Part shown: one piece after another, positions 9,012-17,530 of the stretch
Numbering within the stretch: position 1 is the stretch's first letter
How the letters are laid out: the number at the start of each line of letters is the position of its first letter
Assembly (NCBI GenBank): GCA_027624955.1
Contig: JAQBTG010000036.1
Coordinates: 1-41,766, forward strand
Origin: Pseudomonadota bacterium
GTDB taxonomy: Bacteria; Pseudomonadota; Alphaproteobacteria; UBA828
DNA: 41,766 nt
Reading direction: 5' to 3'
Notes under the pieces: model-generated
What the model was told of the DNA's origin: nothing
The model's database searches: none
The model's input: the letters and a program-made list of their open reading frames with translations, nothing else
Position numbers and translations under genes: made by a program

Positions 9012-9728
9012 TTATCCGCCCAGATAGGTTTCAAGCACTTGCGGGTTCGATTGCAACTCCTCGCCGCCGCCGTGCCACACGATGGTACCGGTATCGATAA
9101 GATGAATTTGTTCAGCCAGATCGATGATGCGGCTGGCGTTTTCCTCGACCAGCAGCAAGGTCCGGCCTTGCGCCTTGAGGTCGCGGATAATGTCGTAGAT
9201 CTGGTCGATAACAATCGGTGCGAGACCGAGTGAAGGCTCGTCCAGCATTAAAATTTCTCCGCCTGCCAACAAGCCGCGGCCGATCGCCAGCATGCGGCGC
9301 TCGCCACCCGAAAGCGTGCGCGCCATTTGCGAGGTGCGCTCCTTAAGGCGCGGCAGCAGGGTGTAGATTTCCTCCACATTCTGCTCAAATTTGGCGTTCG
9401 CTTCCTTGAGATAGGCGCCCATCCGCAAATTGTCGTAAACCGACATTTCGGGAAACAGCATATCGCCCTGGGGAATCATCACCACACCGCGCGCGACGAT
9501 TTTCTCCGCGTCCATGCCTTCGATGCGCTGGCCGTTAAAGGTGATTGTGCCCTTGGTTGGCTTTACCAGGCCTGAAATACAGCGCAGCAGTGTTGTCTTG
9601 CCGTGGCCGTTCGGCCCCAGCAAACTGATCAGCGAGCCTTTCGGGACGTCGAACGTAATGTTGTTGAGGACGTTCTGTCCTTCATAACCCGCATGCAGGC
9701 CTTCAACACTGAGCAGCGCTTCAGCCAT
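9012..9728 (-). CDS. livF: ABC transporter ATP-binding protein (LivF type)
   Basis: This 238-residue nucleotide-binding subunit of the importer has a complete motif set: Walker A GPNGHGKTT at 38-46, Q-loop at MIPQGD near 87, signature LSGGE at 139-143, and Walker B EILMLDEP at 158-165. The LSGGERRMLAIGRGL block is characteristic of LivF rather than LivG. It starts inside the end of livG (8-bp overlap, 9721-9728) after a GAGGGC ribosome-binding site. With LivG it would form the ATP-hydrolysing heterodimer on the cytoplasmic face. Confidence 0.92.
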   Translation of the reverse strand: MAEALLSVEGLHAGYEGQNVLNNITFDVPKGSLISLLGPNGHGKTTLLRCISGLVKPTKGTITFNGQRIEGMDAEKIVARGVVMIPQGDMLFPEMSVYDNLRMGAYLKEANAKFEQNVEEIYTLLPRLKERTSQMARTLSGGERRMLAIGRGLLAGGEILMLDEPSLGLAPIVIDQIYDIIRDLKAQGRTLLLVEENASRIIDLAEQIHLIDTGTIVWHGGGEELQSNPQVLETYLGG

Positions 9729-10527
9729 TTTGCGCCCTCTCGTCCATCATATGCTGCAGGCGGTCGGCCGTTCCTTCGCCGAGATAAACTTCCACCACCT
9801 TGCGGTCGTTGAGAAGCCCCTTGCTGTCGCCTTCATAAATTTTTTCGCCGTGATGCATAATCACCACGCGCTCGGAAAGCTGTAGCAAAAAGCGCATCAC
9901 ATGCTCAATCAAGATGATGGTGACACCTTCCTTGATCAGGCCGCGGACGATCTCCATAACATCGTCAACCTCGTTCGGGTTGAGGCCGCCGACGGGTTCA
10001 TCGATCAACAGGAGTTTGGGCTCGGTGGCCAGTGCTCCGGCCATCATCAGCAATTTGCGGTCAAGCACGGGGAGATCGCGAACGATGAGATCAGCCTTGT
10101 CTTGCAGGTTGCACAGGACAAGCGCGCGATCCACCCTTTCGCGCATTTCGCTGCTATAGGTCATGCGCGGAAACCAGCCCTTGTCGCCGAGCCCGAAGGA
10201 GGCGCCTACCAGCGTGTTCTCGCGAATCGACATCGATTCGAAGCCGGCATTGAGCTGAAAGGTGCGCGATATGCCGAGGTGGCAAATGGCATCGGGTTTT
10301 TTATTTGCGATCGGGACTCCGCCGAGCGTAATACTGCCGCTCGTGGCCGGATTAATCCCCGAAATCACGTCCAGGAATGTGGTTTTCCCGGCCCCGTTGG
10401 GGCCGCCAATTCCAACCACATCGCCTGGATAGACATCCAAGTCGAAATCATTGATCGCCGCCAGCCCGCCGAAATATTTAAAAATATTTCGGCAGGCCAA
10501 CAACGGTTGCGTGTCACCATTAGACAT
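9721..10527 (-). CDS. livG: ABC transporter ATP-binding protein (LivG type) with a degenerate signature motif
   Basis: This 268-residue ATP-binding subunit is of LivG type. Walker A GPNGAGKTT is at 42-50, the Q-loop glutamine is Q91 in SRTFQLNAGF, Walker B LLLIDEP is at 172-178 and the switch histidine is H209 in LIEHVM. The C-terminal part resembles the LivG extension. The ABC signature that normally reads LSYGQQR or LSGGQ is replaced by LPVLDRK at 152-158, although the flanking helix (LLMMAGALATEP) is in place. The partner LivF keeps LSGGE, so one composite ATP site would be non-canonical. The substrate-binding protein gene ends 45 bp upstream and livF overlaps downstream. Confidence 0.88.
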   Translation of the reverse strand: MSNGDTQPLLACRNIFKYFGGLAAINDFDLDVYPGDVVGIGGPNGAGKTTFLDVISGINPATSGSITLGGVPIANKKPDAICHLGISRTFQLNAGFESMSIRENTLVGASFGLGDKGWFPRMTYSSEMRERVDRALVLCNLQDKADLIVRDLPVLDRKLLMMAGALATEPKLLLIDEPVGGLNPNEVDDVMEIVRGLIKEGVTIILIEHVMRFLLQLSERVVIMHHGEKIYEGDSKGLLNDRKVVEVYLGEGTADRLQHMMDERAQNG

Positions 10528-10572
10528 TGGTCAGGTAGTTGCTCTGACTTCTCATTCGTCCCTGTCCCTAGG

Positions 10573-11967
10573 CTATTTGAGCCAGGGCGGGTTCATCCAT
10601 TCGGCACTGTCATAAGGCTCCGGCGCCACAAAGACGACGTCCTTAGTCCAGTCCTGGCACTGCATGATCAATGTCGGCATGCCGAGCGAGGTATCGTTGG
10701 TCTCCGCCGGATACGGCTGAGCCGCTTGGCCCCACATATATTTGATGGTGCCGACGACGCCACGATAAATCTGCTCGCGCAGGAAGTGGCAAACCTTCTT
10801 GTTTTGCTCGATGCCGTCATACGGCGCCGCACTGCCGCCCGCGCGGGCGGCCGCGATGGCCCATGTGAAGTAGGAATCATAGACCTGACCGGCGGCGCTT
10901 GGCGATGCGTCGGCGCCATAGCGGTCGCGCGTCTTCTTGTAGAAGGCGAGGCCAATTTCATCCTGCAAGGTGCCGATGGTGGTCGAGCAGAACACGCCAT
11001 GCCCGGTTTCCTTGACGATGTCGAGGAAGGCCCGGAGCTGCAAGGCATACTGCACATAGACCAGGCTTTGTGTCGGGTTCTCGGCAAAGCCGGTTACCAG
11101 ACCGGTCTGATCCGACGGCATACCATGAGTGGCGGCAATCAGGGCCGGAGCTTCGGCGCGTGATTTCACCAACGAGGGTCCCCAGTCATCGACCGGCTGC
11201 GTGACGATATCGTCAATCACCAGATCCCAGCCGAACTGCGGCGCCGTGTCCCTGATGCCGCTGGCGATGGTGATGGCGTAATCGATCGAGCCGGAGAATA
11301 GCGCGATCTTGTTGTTTGGCCGTTTCCATTTACCGGTTTTTTCCAACTCGTCCAGGAAGTAGATCAGACCCGGGCCGTAATAATATTCGGACGGATCGTC
11401 CTGGAAGATGCAGTAGTAGCGGTCAGGATTGTCGCGCACTGCGAACTGATGGCCATACTGCGTGTTGTCATGCAAATACGGGATGCCGGCATCGGCGATG
11501 GTGTCGTACTCGGCTCGCACCGATAACGAATTATAGCCGTTAATGATGGCATGCACATTGTGCCGGTCGATCAGGCGGCGTGCCGCTGATGTCACGGTCT
11601 CGGCGGTGATTTCCTTGGTGTCCTCAAAATGAACTTCGAGTGGACGGCCAAGGATGCCGCCATATTCGTTGATTTCTTCAACCGCCAATTCGATGCCGTA
11701 CTGGAAGTTGCGCGCATCATCCGCGCCCCAACCGGTAAACGGCAACATCGCGCCGACCGGAATCGGCTCGCCGTCAGCCTTGGCGCCGTTGTTGAGCGCG
11801 ACCAATGTATTGGCGCCTGCTACGCCCATGGCTCCGATCGCCACAGAGCCGGCAGTGGACATGAAACCACGCCGCGTCGGGTTGAGTATATCCAGCCCGC
11901 CCGTGGCTTTCATTTCCTCGTCGAATTTCTGTTTCTTGGTCTGATTGTTACGATTGTACCACTGCAT
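10573..11967 (-). CDS. Tat-exported periplasmic substrate-binding protein of the HAAT (amide/branched-chain amino acid) family
   Basis: This is a 464-residue substrate-binding protein for the LivGFHM-type importer. The N-terminus carries a twin-arginine signal (TRRGFMS at 31-37 followed by a hydrophobic stretch to about 58), so it is exported folded, which is less common than Sec export for this family. The mature part begins with PIPVGAMLPFTGWGADDARNFQYG and continues with the type I periplasmic fold (EDTKEITAETVTSAARRLID, YLHDNTQYG). Such sequences fall near the UrtA/FmdD/AmiC-like amide-binding branch. The ATG at 11967 has a GGGAGG ribosome-binding site, which supports the long 30-residue n-region before the arginine pair. 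It is the first gene of the importer operon, and the amidohydrolase at 12880 lies 226 bp upstream in the same direction. Confidence 0.88.
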   Translation of the reverse strand: MQWYNRNNQTKKQKFDEEMKATGGLDILNPTRRGFMSTAGSVAIGAMGVAGANTLVALNNGAKADGEPIPVGAMLPFTGWGADDARNFQYGIELAVEEINEYGGILGRPLEVHFEDTKEITAETVTSAARRLIDRHNVHAIINGYNSLSVRAEYDTIADAGIPYLHDNTQYGHQFAVRDNPDRYYCIFQDDPSEYYYGPGLIYFLDELEKTGKWKRPNNKIALFSGSIDYAITIASGIRDTAPQFGWDLVIDDIVTQPVDDWGPSLVKSRAEAPALIAATHGMPSDQTGLVTGFAENPTQSLVYVQYALQLRAFLDIVKETGHGVFCSTTIGTLQDEIGLAFYKKTRDRYGADASPSAAGQVYDSYFTWAIAAARAGGSAAPYDGIEQNKKVCHFLREQIYRGVVGTIKYMWGQAAQPYPAETNDTSLGMPTLIMQCQDWTKDVVFVAPEPYDSAEWMNPPWLK

Positions 11968-12193
11968 CCGAAGCCTCCCAAAGGTTGGTTGCGTTCATTC
12001 CGCCCGGTCCGGGGACAAGGCGGTCGTGTTTCGAGGCACTGTCCAGGAAACGAGCCGCAGCATTCACCGCAGTGCGTACAGGCCAGCACATTGATGCAGT
12101 ATCCTGTATCATTCGAAACCAAATATCCAGCAAGTCATGAGAGTTTATTTTCGGCAGGCGAAGAAAATTTGCTTGATGTTGGGGATTTCCAAT

Positions 12194-12880
12194 TCACACA
12201 TTCGCAAAGGGTTCCAGCGAATTGAGGTAGCCCAGCACCCGTTCCAGCGGCTCGACATCGCAGTATTTCATGTCGAGGTCGAACAGATTCCATTCGACCG
12301 CGGCGGGCACTCGGTCGCCGACACATTCTTTCACCACGACGCTGCGAAAGCCTTCGCCAAGGGCGTCCTCGACCGTATGGCGGACACAGCCTGCCATGGT
12401 GACACCGGTGCAGATCAGCGTGTCGATCCGCGCGGCGCGTAGAATTCCAGCCAAATGCGTGCCGGCGAAAGCGCTCGGGCGTTTCTTCACAATCACCGTG
12501 TCGACGCCGTCCTCAGGCGTGATGCGCGAATCGATTTCCGTGGCCGGCGTACCTATCATGAGATCCTCGAACGGCGTTTTGAGCGGAAAGGCGCCCATGT
12601 CGAAGCGGCTGCAAAACGCCGTCGTGGTGTAGATGATCGGTACCTTCTTGGCGCGCGCCAGCTCGTTTAGGCGCTGCACGCCGGGGATGATTTGATCATC
12701 CATATCATTGCACGAGAACCGGTAGCCCGGCCTGGTCCAGGCATTGGCGAGGTCGATGTTGAGAATGGCCGGGCGCTCGCCAAAACCGCTGCGTTGGTTC
12801 CAGCCGCGCTTTTCGTAGAGATCCGAATCAGCCGCGAAAATCGTATCCAGCGCCGCACGCACGTCTTTATCGACTGCCAT
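12194..12880 (-). CDS. Isochorismatase-family cysteine hydrolase, N-carbamoylsarcosine amidase-like
   Basis: This 228-residue protein belongs to the isochorismatase-like cysteine hydrolases. The catalytic triad is visible: D43 in LNIDLANAW, K132 in IVKKRPSAF and C165 in VTMAGCVRHT, with the usual cis-peptide neighbourhood GVTMAGC. Overall it is most like N-carbamoylsarcosine amidase, which converts N-carbamoylsarcosine to sarcosine, CO2 and ammonia; ureidoacrylate or other carbamoyl amidases are alternatives. An N-terminal extension of about 35 residues before the core is typical of that subgroup. A GAGGAG-type ribosome-binding site precedes the ATG at 12880. It is divergent from the amidase at 12990, sharing a 109-bp intergenic region, and lies upstream of the importer genes, so it probably acts on the imported compound or a product of it. 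Confidence 0.82.
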   Translation of the reverse strand: MAVDKDVRAALDTIFAADSDLYEKRGWNQRSGFGERPAILNIDLANAWTRPGYRFSCNDMDDQIIPGVQRLNELARAKKVPIIYTTTAFCSRFDMGAFPLKTPFEDLMIGTPATEIDSRITPEDGVDTVIVKKRPSAFAGTHLAGILRAARIDTLICTGVTMAGCVRHTVEDALGEGFRSVVVKECVGDRVPAAVEWNLFDLDMKYCDVEPLERVLGYLNSLEPFANV

Positions 12881-12989
12881 TGTTTCTGCTCCTCTTGTCG
12901 GGGGCGGGCAAGGTAACGCATATTTCGCAGGGTAAGAAGAGTAAGTGTAAGAAGTATATTAAAAGCTATTAAATTGAGGAGTGCGCGCG

Positions 12990-14405
12990 ATGTCCGAGCC
13001 GGACCTATGCTATCTGAGCGCCAGCGAGGCCTTGGCCCAGTTCCGTGCCAAGACGCTGTCGCCGGTCGAATTGATGCAGGCCGTTGTTGCGCGCTGTGAA
13101 GACGTAAACCCGCGCCTCAACGCGTTTACCTATACGTTTTTCGAACGCGCCCTCGAGCAAGCACAAGAAGCTGAAACGAGATATGCCAAAGGCGAAGCGC
13201 GCGCCCTCGAGGGCCTGCCGCTAGGCGTCAAGGATTTTCACGCCGTCGCCGGCGAGATCACCACCCTCGGCTCGAAGATTTTCGAACATAATCGCCCGGA
13301 GCGCACGGCGCCCACTGTCGCCCGGCTGCTCGACGCCGGCGCCATCATGCATTGCCGCACCACGACTCCGGAATTCGCGCATGCGCCGGTCACCCATTCG
13401 CCGCTCTGGGGCGTCACGCGCAACCCGTGGAATTTGGACTATACGCCGGGTGGCTCGTCGGGCGGCGCAGGTGCTGCGCTCGCCGCCGGCATGACCTTCC
13501 TTGCAGACGGCACCGATGCCGGCGGCTCGGTGCGGATGCCGGCCTCGGCCTGTGGCATTGTCGGCTATAAGCCACCGTTCGGGCGCAACCCGCTCGACCG
13601 TGATCACCCGCTCGAAAGCTTGCTCCATTACGGGCCGATGGCGCGCAGCGTCGGCGACGCGGCATTGATGCAAAATGTCATGTCGGGCGCGCATCCAGAC
13701 GATATCTGCTCGCTGCGCGAGGACCTTGTCATCCCGGAGGCTCTCGACGGCATTAAGGGCTGGAAAATTGCTCTCTCGATGGATCTCGGCTTTTTCGAAA
13801 TCGCGCCCGAAGTGCGCGACAAAACGCTGGAAGCTGCCGACCTATTCCGCGCCATGGGCTGCCAGGTCGAGGAAGTGTCGCTCGATTGGAGCTACGCTAT
13901 TCATGATCCCTATCTGCAATATTGGGAGGGCATGGCGGCGACCACACTGGCGCAATATTTGCCAGAATGGCGCGACCGGATGGACCCCTATATGGCCGGC
14001 ATCGTCGAGAACGGCGCCGGCCACACGGCGGCGACGCAATATCAATGCAATCTGGTGCGCGGCCAAATGTACCAGGCGCTGGCGCCGATCCTCGATAACT
14101 ATGATGTGATGATCTGTCCGGCGCTCTCGGTGCCGTCGGTCAAGGCGGAGCACAATCTGGCCGACCCCGATTTCCAAATCAACGGCAAGCCCACCGAGGC
14201 TTATCTCGGCTGGAACCTGTGCTACCCGTTCAATATGGTCAGCCAATGCCCGGTGATCTCGGTGCCGAACGGCTTTTGCCCCGACACCGGCGTGCCAATC
14301 GGCCTGCAAATCGCCGCCCGCAGCTACGACGATCTCCGCGTTTTCCGCGCCGCCGCCGCATTCGAGCGCGCGCGCCCGTGGAAGGATGCGCGCCCGGCGC
14401 TTTAG
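12990..14405 (+). CDS. Amidase (amidase signature family)
   Basis: This 471-residue amidase-signature enzyme cleaves carboxamide bonds. The Ser-cisSer-Lys triad is visible: K81 in LPLGVKDF, the GGSSGGA glycine/serine loop at 154-160 and the nucleophile S180 in GTDAGGSVRMP. The C-terminal PFNMVSQCPVISVPNGF and GLQIAARSYDD blocks are those of the GatA/AmiC-like group. A GTG nine bases upstream is in frame, but the ATG at 12990 is preceded by GAGGAG at 8 bases and is the better start. It is the first gene of the rightward arm of the ureide locus. No GatB or GatC is nearby, so a role as tRNA amidotransferase is unlikely; a catabolic amidase or allophanate/biuret-type hydrolase is more likely. Confidence 0.88.
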   Translation: MSEPDLCYLSASEALAQFRAKTLSPVELMQAVVARCEDVNPRLNAFTYTFFERALEQAQEAETRYAKGEARALEGLPLGVKDFHAVAGEITTLGSKIFEHNRPERTAPTVARLLDAGAIMHCRTTTPEFAHAPVTHSPLWGVTRNPWNLDYTPGGSSGGAGAALAAGMTFLADGTDAGGSVRMPASACGIVGYKPPFGRNPLDRDHPLESLLHYGPMARSVGDAALMQNVMSGAHPDDICSLREDLVIPEALDGIKGWKIALSMDLGFFEIAPEVRDKTLEAADLFRAMGCQVEEVSLDWSYAIHDPYLQYWEGMAATTLAQYLPEWRDRMDPYMAGIVENGAGHTAATQYQCNLVRGQMYQALAPILDNYDVMICPALSVPSVKAEHNLADPDFQINGKPTEAYLGWNLCYPFNMVSQCPVISVPNGFCPDTGVPIGLQIAARSYDDLRVFRAAAAFERARPWKDARPAL

Positions 14406-14468
14406 GAACGACACTCTCGAGAACGTCAGAAACCGTGCAGCACGACGCTGCGGCCAAGGAGCACTAGG

Positions 14469-14801
14469 ATGGCAGCAGACGAGAAATTGACCGCCGCGTT
14501 GCGCGCGGCTCTTGCCCAGCGCACAGACGTCGTTGAAAAGAAGATGTTCGGCGGCCTCACCTTTATGGTGGCAGGCCATATGTGCTGCGGCGCAACCGCC
14601 AACGACCTGATGTTTCGCGTCGGCCCCGAGCGCTACGCCGCCTGCCTGAAGGAGCGTCACGCCCGGGCCATGGATATCACTGGAAAGCCGATCAAGGGCA
14701 TGCTGTTCGTCGCGCCGGAAGTCGCTGCCAAGCCGAAGGAGGTGGCGAAATGGGTCGACTGGTCGTTGCAATTCGTCGAGGGATTGCCACTGCGGACATG
14801 A
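14469..14801 (+). CDS. TfoX/Sxy N-terminal domain protein
   Basis: This 110-residue protein consists only of a TfoX N-terminal domain: EKKMFGGLTFMVAGHMCCG, then LMFRVGPERYAACL and KGMLFVAPEV. In gammaproteobacteria the full TfoX/Sxy regulates competence, but stand-alone N-terminal domains are widespread in alphaproteobacteria and their function is not known. The ATG at 14469 is preceded by AAGGAG. It lies 63 bp after the amidase and 213 bp before the first allantoinase homolog, in the same direction. A competence role is not supported by the neighbours. Confidence 0.8.
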   Translation: MAADEKLTAALRAALAQRTDVVEKKMFGGLTFMVAGHMCCGATANDLMFRVGPERYAACLKERHARAMDITGKPIKGMLFVAPEVAAKPKEVAKWVDWSLQFVEGLPLRT

Positions 14802-15014
14802 ACCCAGATCGGGGCCGAGCGGCAGGTAGTGTTGCGGCGGTAACAATCTTCGCGCGGCGAAAATCGCCAGTTCGGAGATGCGTCGCCTAACGCGGCATCT
14901 TGCCGCCAGCATCCACCCTCGCCGGGTCCTTACTCCGTCGCCGCGTTCCCACTTGTATTTCTGCGCTAACATCCGGACACTCTGTCCAACGCAAACACCC
15001 AACAGGCACACAAA

Positions 15015-15938
15015 TTGGCATCGGAATATCCACGAGATCTTTTTGGTTACGGCCCCACACCGCCGGCCGCCAATTGGCCCGGCGGCGCGCGCATCGCGTT
15101 ATCGCTCGTGCTCAATTACGAAGAGGGCGCTGAGAATACTGTGCTGCACGGCGATGCCGGCTCCGAGCAGTTCCTCGCCGATATCGGCCCGGCGCAGATT
15201 GAGCCGCTTGTGGGCGTGCGCGCCTACAACACCGAATCGATGTTCGAATATGGCTCGCGCGCCGGCTTTTGGCGTATTCACAGGCTGCTGACGTCGCGCC
15301 AAATCCCGCTCACCGTTTATGGCGTCGGCATGGCGCTCGAGCGCAATCCCGTGGGTGCGAAGGCGATGGCCGAGGCCGGCTGGGAAGTGGCCAGCCACGC
15401 TTATCGCTGGATTAATTACGGCGATATGCCTGAGACTGAAGAGCGCGAGCAAATTCAGCGCGCCATCGCGGCGGTCGAAAACACCGTCGGCGAACGCCCG
15501 GTCGGTTGGTATTGCGGACGTGTCGGTCCCAACACCCGCCGGCTGATCGTGGAGGAGGGTGGCTTTTTGTATGATTCCGATTCCTATGCGGATGACCTGC
15601 CCTATTGGAATCATGAGCATGGCCGGCCGCATTTGATCCTGCCGTATAGCCTCGACAACAATGATATGCGCTTTTCCACCAACGGCATTTTCACCGGCGA
15701 GGATTTCTTCGAATATATCCGCGACGCCTTCGACATGCTCTATGCCGAGGGCGCGCAGACGCCGAAGATGATGTCGGTCGGCCTGCATTGCCGCCTGGTC
15801 GGGCGGCCGGGCCGCATCAATGGCCTGGCGCGGTTTTTGGATCATGTCGCGGCGCATGACGATGTGTGGATCACCCGGCGCCGCGATATAGCTGCCCATT
15901 GGATCGCCAACCACCCACCAAAAGGGGGTGCGGCATGA
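15015..15938 (+). CDS. puuE: PuuE-type allantoinase / polysaccharide deacetylase-family protein, copy 1
   Basis: This 307-residue protein matches the PuuE family, allantoinases of polysaccharide-deacetylase fold that open allantoin to allantoate. The family-wide blocks are all present: YPRDLFGYGPTPP at the N-terminus, NYEEGAE and LHGDAGSE near 34-51, EYGSRAGFWR at 78-87, SHAYRW at 127-132, WYCGRVGPNTRRL at 165-177, YDSDSYADDLPYW near 186-198 and LHCRLVGRPGR near the C-terminus. The predicted start is TTG at 15015, giving the N-terminus usual for PuuE; it has only a weak AGG upstream. Its stop overlaps the ATG of copy 2 as ATGA. Compared with classical PuuE, SHGYRW is changed to SHAYRW. Allantoin is the default substrate, but in this context a hydantoin or methylated ureide is equally possible. 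Confidence 0.85.
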   Translation: MASEYPRDLFGYGPTPPAANWPGGARIALSLVLNYEEGAENTVLHGDAGSEQFLADIGPAQIEPLVGVRAYNTESMFEYGSRAGFWRIHRLLTSRQIPLTVYGVGMALERNPVGAKAMAEAGWEVASHAYRWINYGDMPETEEREQIQRAIAAVENTVGERPVGWYCGRVGPNTRRLIVEEGGFLYDSDSYADDLPYWNHEHGRPHLILPYSLDNNDMRFSTNGIFTGEDFFEYIRDAFDMLYAEGAQTPKMMSVGLHCRLVGRPGRINGLARFLDHVAAHDDVWITRRRDIAAHWIANHPPKGGAA

Positions 15939-16861
15939 ATACCAGCGATTACCCGCGTGACATGATGGGCTTCGGCCCGACGCCGCCTGAGGCCGATTGG
16001 CCAAACGGCGCGCGCATCGCCATCTCGTTCGTCATCAATCACGAGGAAGGGGCGGAGAGCAGCATCCTGCACGGCGACGCACAGTCTGAGCGTTACCTCT
16101 GCGATCTCGGGCCGGTCGAGGTTCCGCCGGTGGTTGGCGGGCGCGATCTCAACGCTGAATCCATGTTCGAATATGGCGCCCGCGCGGGTTTCTGGCGGCT
16201 GCGGCGCATCTTCACCGAAGCGCAGGTGCCGGTCACCGTTTATGGTGTCGGCATGGCGCTTGAGCGCACGCCCGAAGCGGCGGCGGCGATGGTCGAAGCC
16301 GGCTGGGAAGTGGCCGGGCACGGCTATCGCTGGATCGATTACCGCGACGTCCCGGAAGATGTCGAGCGTGCGCATATTGCGCAATGCGTCGATGCCATCG
16401 CCACCACCATTGGCGAACGCCCGGTCGGCTGGTTCGGCGGTCGGCGCAGCATCCATACTCGCCGTCTCATCGTTGAGGAAAATGGGTTCCTCTATGATTC
16501 AGATGGCTATAGCGACGATCTGCCCTATTGGAATACGGATCACGGCCGGCCCCATTTGATCGTGCCCTATAGCCGCAACAACAATGACCTGCGCTTCGCC
16601 GCTGGCGGCGTCTACACCGCTGGCGATTTCTTTGCCTATCTGCGGGACAGTTTCGACACGCTCTATGCCGAAGGCGCGGAGTATCCCAAGATGATGTCGA
16701 TCGGCCTGCACAACCGCCTGATCGGCCGCCCGGGCCGCGCCGGCGCGCTGCTCCGTTTCCTAGATCATGTGCACAAGCATGACGGCGTGTGGTTCGCCCG
16801 GCGCCGCGAAATCGCTGAGCATTGGCACGCTCGCCATCCCTACCAAGCGCCCGGCACCTGA
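15935..16861 (+). CDS. PuuE-type allantoinase / polysaccharide deacetylase-family protein, copy 2
   Basis: This 308-residue protein is a tandem paralogue of the gene just upstream, starting with ATG in an ATGA overlap after an AAGGGGG ribosome-binding site. It shares the fold-defining blocks (YPRDMMGFGPTPP, NHEEGAE, LHGDAQSE, EYGARAGFWR, YDSDGYSDDLPYW). Several positions usually conserved in PuuE differ: WYxGRxGPNTR has become WFGGRRSIHTR at 166-176, the central LHCRL is LHNRL, and NYEEG is NHEEG. It keeps GHGYRW (128-133) where copy 1 has SHAYRW. The pair may act on different ureides or form a heteromer. Transcription probably continues from copy 1; a repeat element begins right after its stop codon. 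Confidence 0.82.
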   Translation: MNTSDYPRDMMGFGPTPPEADWPNGARIAISFVINHEEGAESSILHGDAQSERYLCDLGPVEVPPVVGGRDLNAESMFEYGARAGFWRLRRIFTEAQVPVTVYGVGMALERTPEAAAAMVEAGWEVAGHGYRWIDYRDVPEDVERAHIAQCVDAIATTIGERPVGWFGGRRSIHTRRLIVEENGFLYDSDGYSDDLPYWNTDHGRPHLIVPYSRNNNDLRFAAGGVYTAGDFFAYLRDSFDTLYAEGAEYPKMMSIGLHNRLIGRPGRAGALLRFLDHVHKHDGVWFARRREIAEHWHARHPYQAPGT

Positions 16862-17004
16862 AGGAACACACAAAGATTCTCTCCAACGGCACCACCAACC
16901 GGAATGTATCTTGCATTCCGGCAAGCGCGACCGCGCGCCCGAGTTAATACGAGGTAGCCAAGAGAGCGGATGCGACCGCCCGGCGATTGAGGGACCAACA
17001 ATTA
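16862..17004 (+). repeat. Dispersed intergenic repeat, copy 1 of 3 (about 145 bp)
   Basis: This copy begins directly after the stop codon of the second PuuE homolog. The 64-bp core at 16899-16962 starts with a hairpin (CCGGAATG / CATTCCGG, 8 perfect pairs plus one T-G wobble, five-base loop) and continues through GCGCGACCGCGCG to TACGAGGTAGCCAAG. The core is about 90 % identical to the copies at 33422-33485 and 41123-41186. A weaker second stem (GCGG / CCGC) and a conserved GAGGG-CCAA tail follow. Confidence 0.88.
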
Positions 17005-17085
17005 AGTCCGCCAGCTCCGCAATGGACCTGGCCAGCGCGCGCGGCTACTCTCGACTTTAGATACAACGAACAGGGAGAACGAGAC

Positions 17086-17523
17086 ATGCCATACAAAGCC
17101 ACAAAGGCCGGTTTGAATGCGGCGTTCGACGATTGGACCAACGCCCTCAACGCAGGCGATCTCAAATCCTTCTACAATTTCTTCGACGCCCGGTCGGAAA
17201 TTCTCGACGAGGATTATCCCTGGCGTATGAACAAGGAAGAATTTGTCGATCACATCGGCTTTCATGCCGGCGTCACCGGCAACCCGGCGGTGTGGGAGCA
17301 TTTCAAATGGATTCCGCGCGATGTCGAGGCCAAGATTTGGAACAAAACCACCGGCCATGTCAGCGGCTTTTCCACATTCCGCGGTAAGCCGGTCGATGCC
17401 GGCTTCCGCCAGCGTTTTATGGGCTTCACCACAAGCTGGTATCACGACGGCAAGACGTGGAAATTGATCTGTTGGCATCAAAGCGTTCTGGCGGGCCGCA
17501 TCGCCGGCGCCTCGCCGAGTTGA
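17086..17523 (+). CDS. NTF2-like (SnoaL/DUF4440-type) small protein
   Basis: This 145-residue protein has the pattern of the NTF2-like superfamily: an N-terminal helix (LNAAFDDWTNALNAGDLKSFY) followed by a strand-rich part ending YHDGKTWKLICWHQSVLAG. Members act as small isomerases, dehydratases or binding domains; nothing in the sequence fixes the ligand. The ATG at 17086 follows CAGGGAGAAC, a good ribosome-binding site. An in-frame start farther upstream at 16987 lies inside the repeat region and is not supported. The M20 hydrolase starts 7 bp downstream, so the two are co-transcribed and this protein probably serves the same pathway. Confidence 0.78.
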   Translation: MPYKATKAGLNAAFDDWTNALNAGDLKSFYNFFDARSEILDEDYPWRMNKEEFVDHIGFHAGVTGNPAVWEHFKWIPRDVEAKIWNKTTGHVSGFSTFRGKPVDAGFRQRFMGFTTSWYHDGKTWKLICWHQSVLAGRIAGASPS

Positions 17524-17530
17524 GCGCGCC

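Noticed and set aside
9901-11163. Rightward open frame of 420 codons across livG and the binding-protein gene
   Set aside because: It is antisense to clear ABC transporter genes with all motifs and has no recognisable domain.
14892-14906. Hairpin GCGGCA-TCT-TGCCGC between the TfoX and PuuE genes
   Set aside because: It has no T tract and is not at a stop codon; it may be a chance feature of GC-rich sequence.
13842-15011. Leftward open frame of 389 codons over the amidase and TfoX gene
   Set aside because: It is antisense to genes with catalytic motifs and contains low-complexity Arg/His-rich sequence.
16944-17165. Small leftward frames at 16944-17165 and 33467-33715 that share the C-terminus LATSY
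   Set aside because: The likeness comes from both frames ending inside the conserved core of the intergenic repeat; there is no conserved protein upstream of it.
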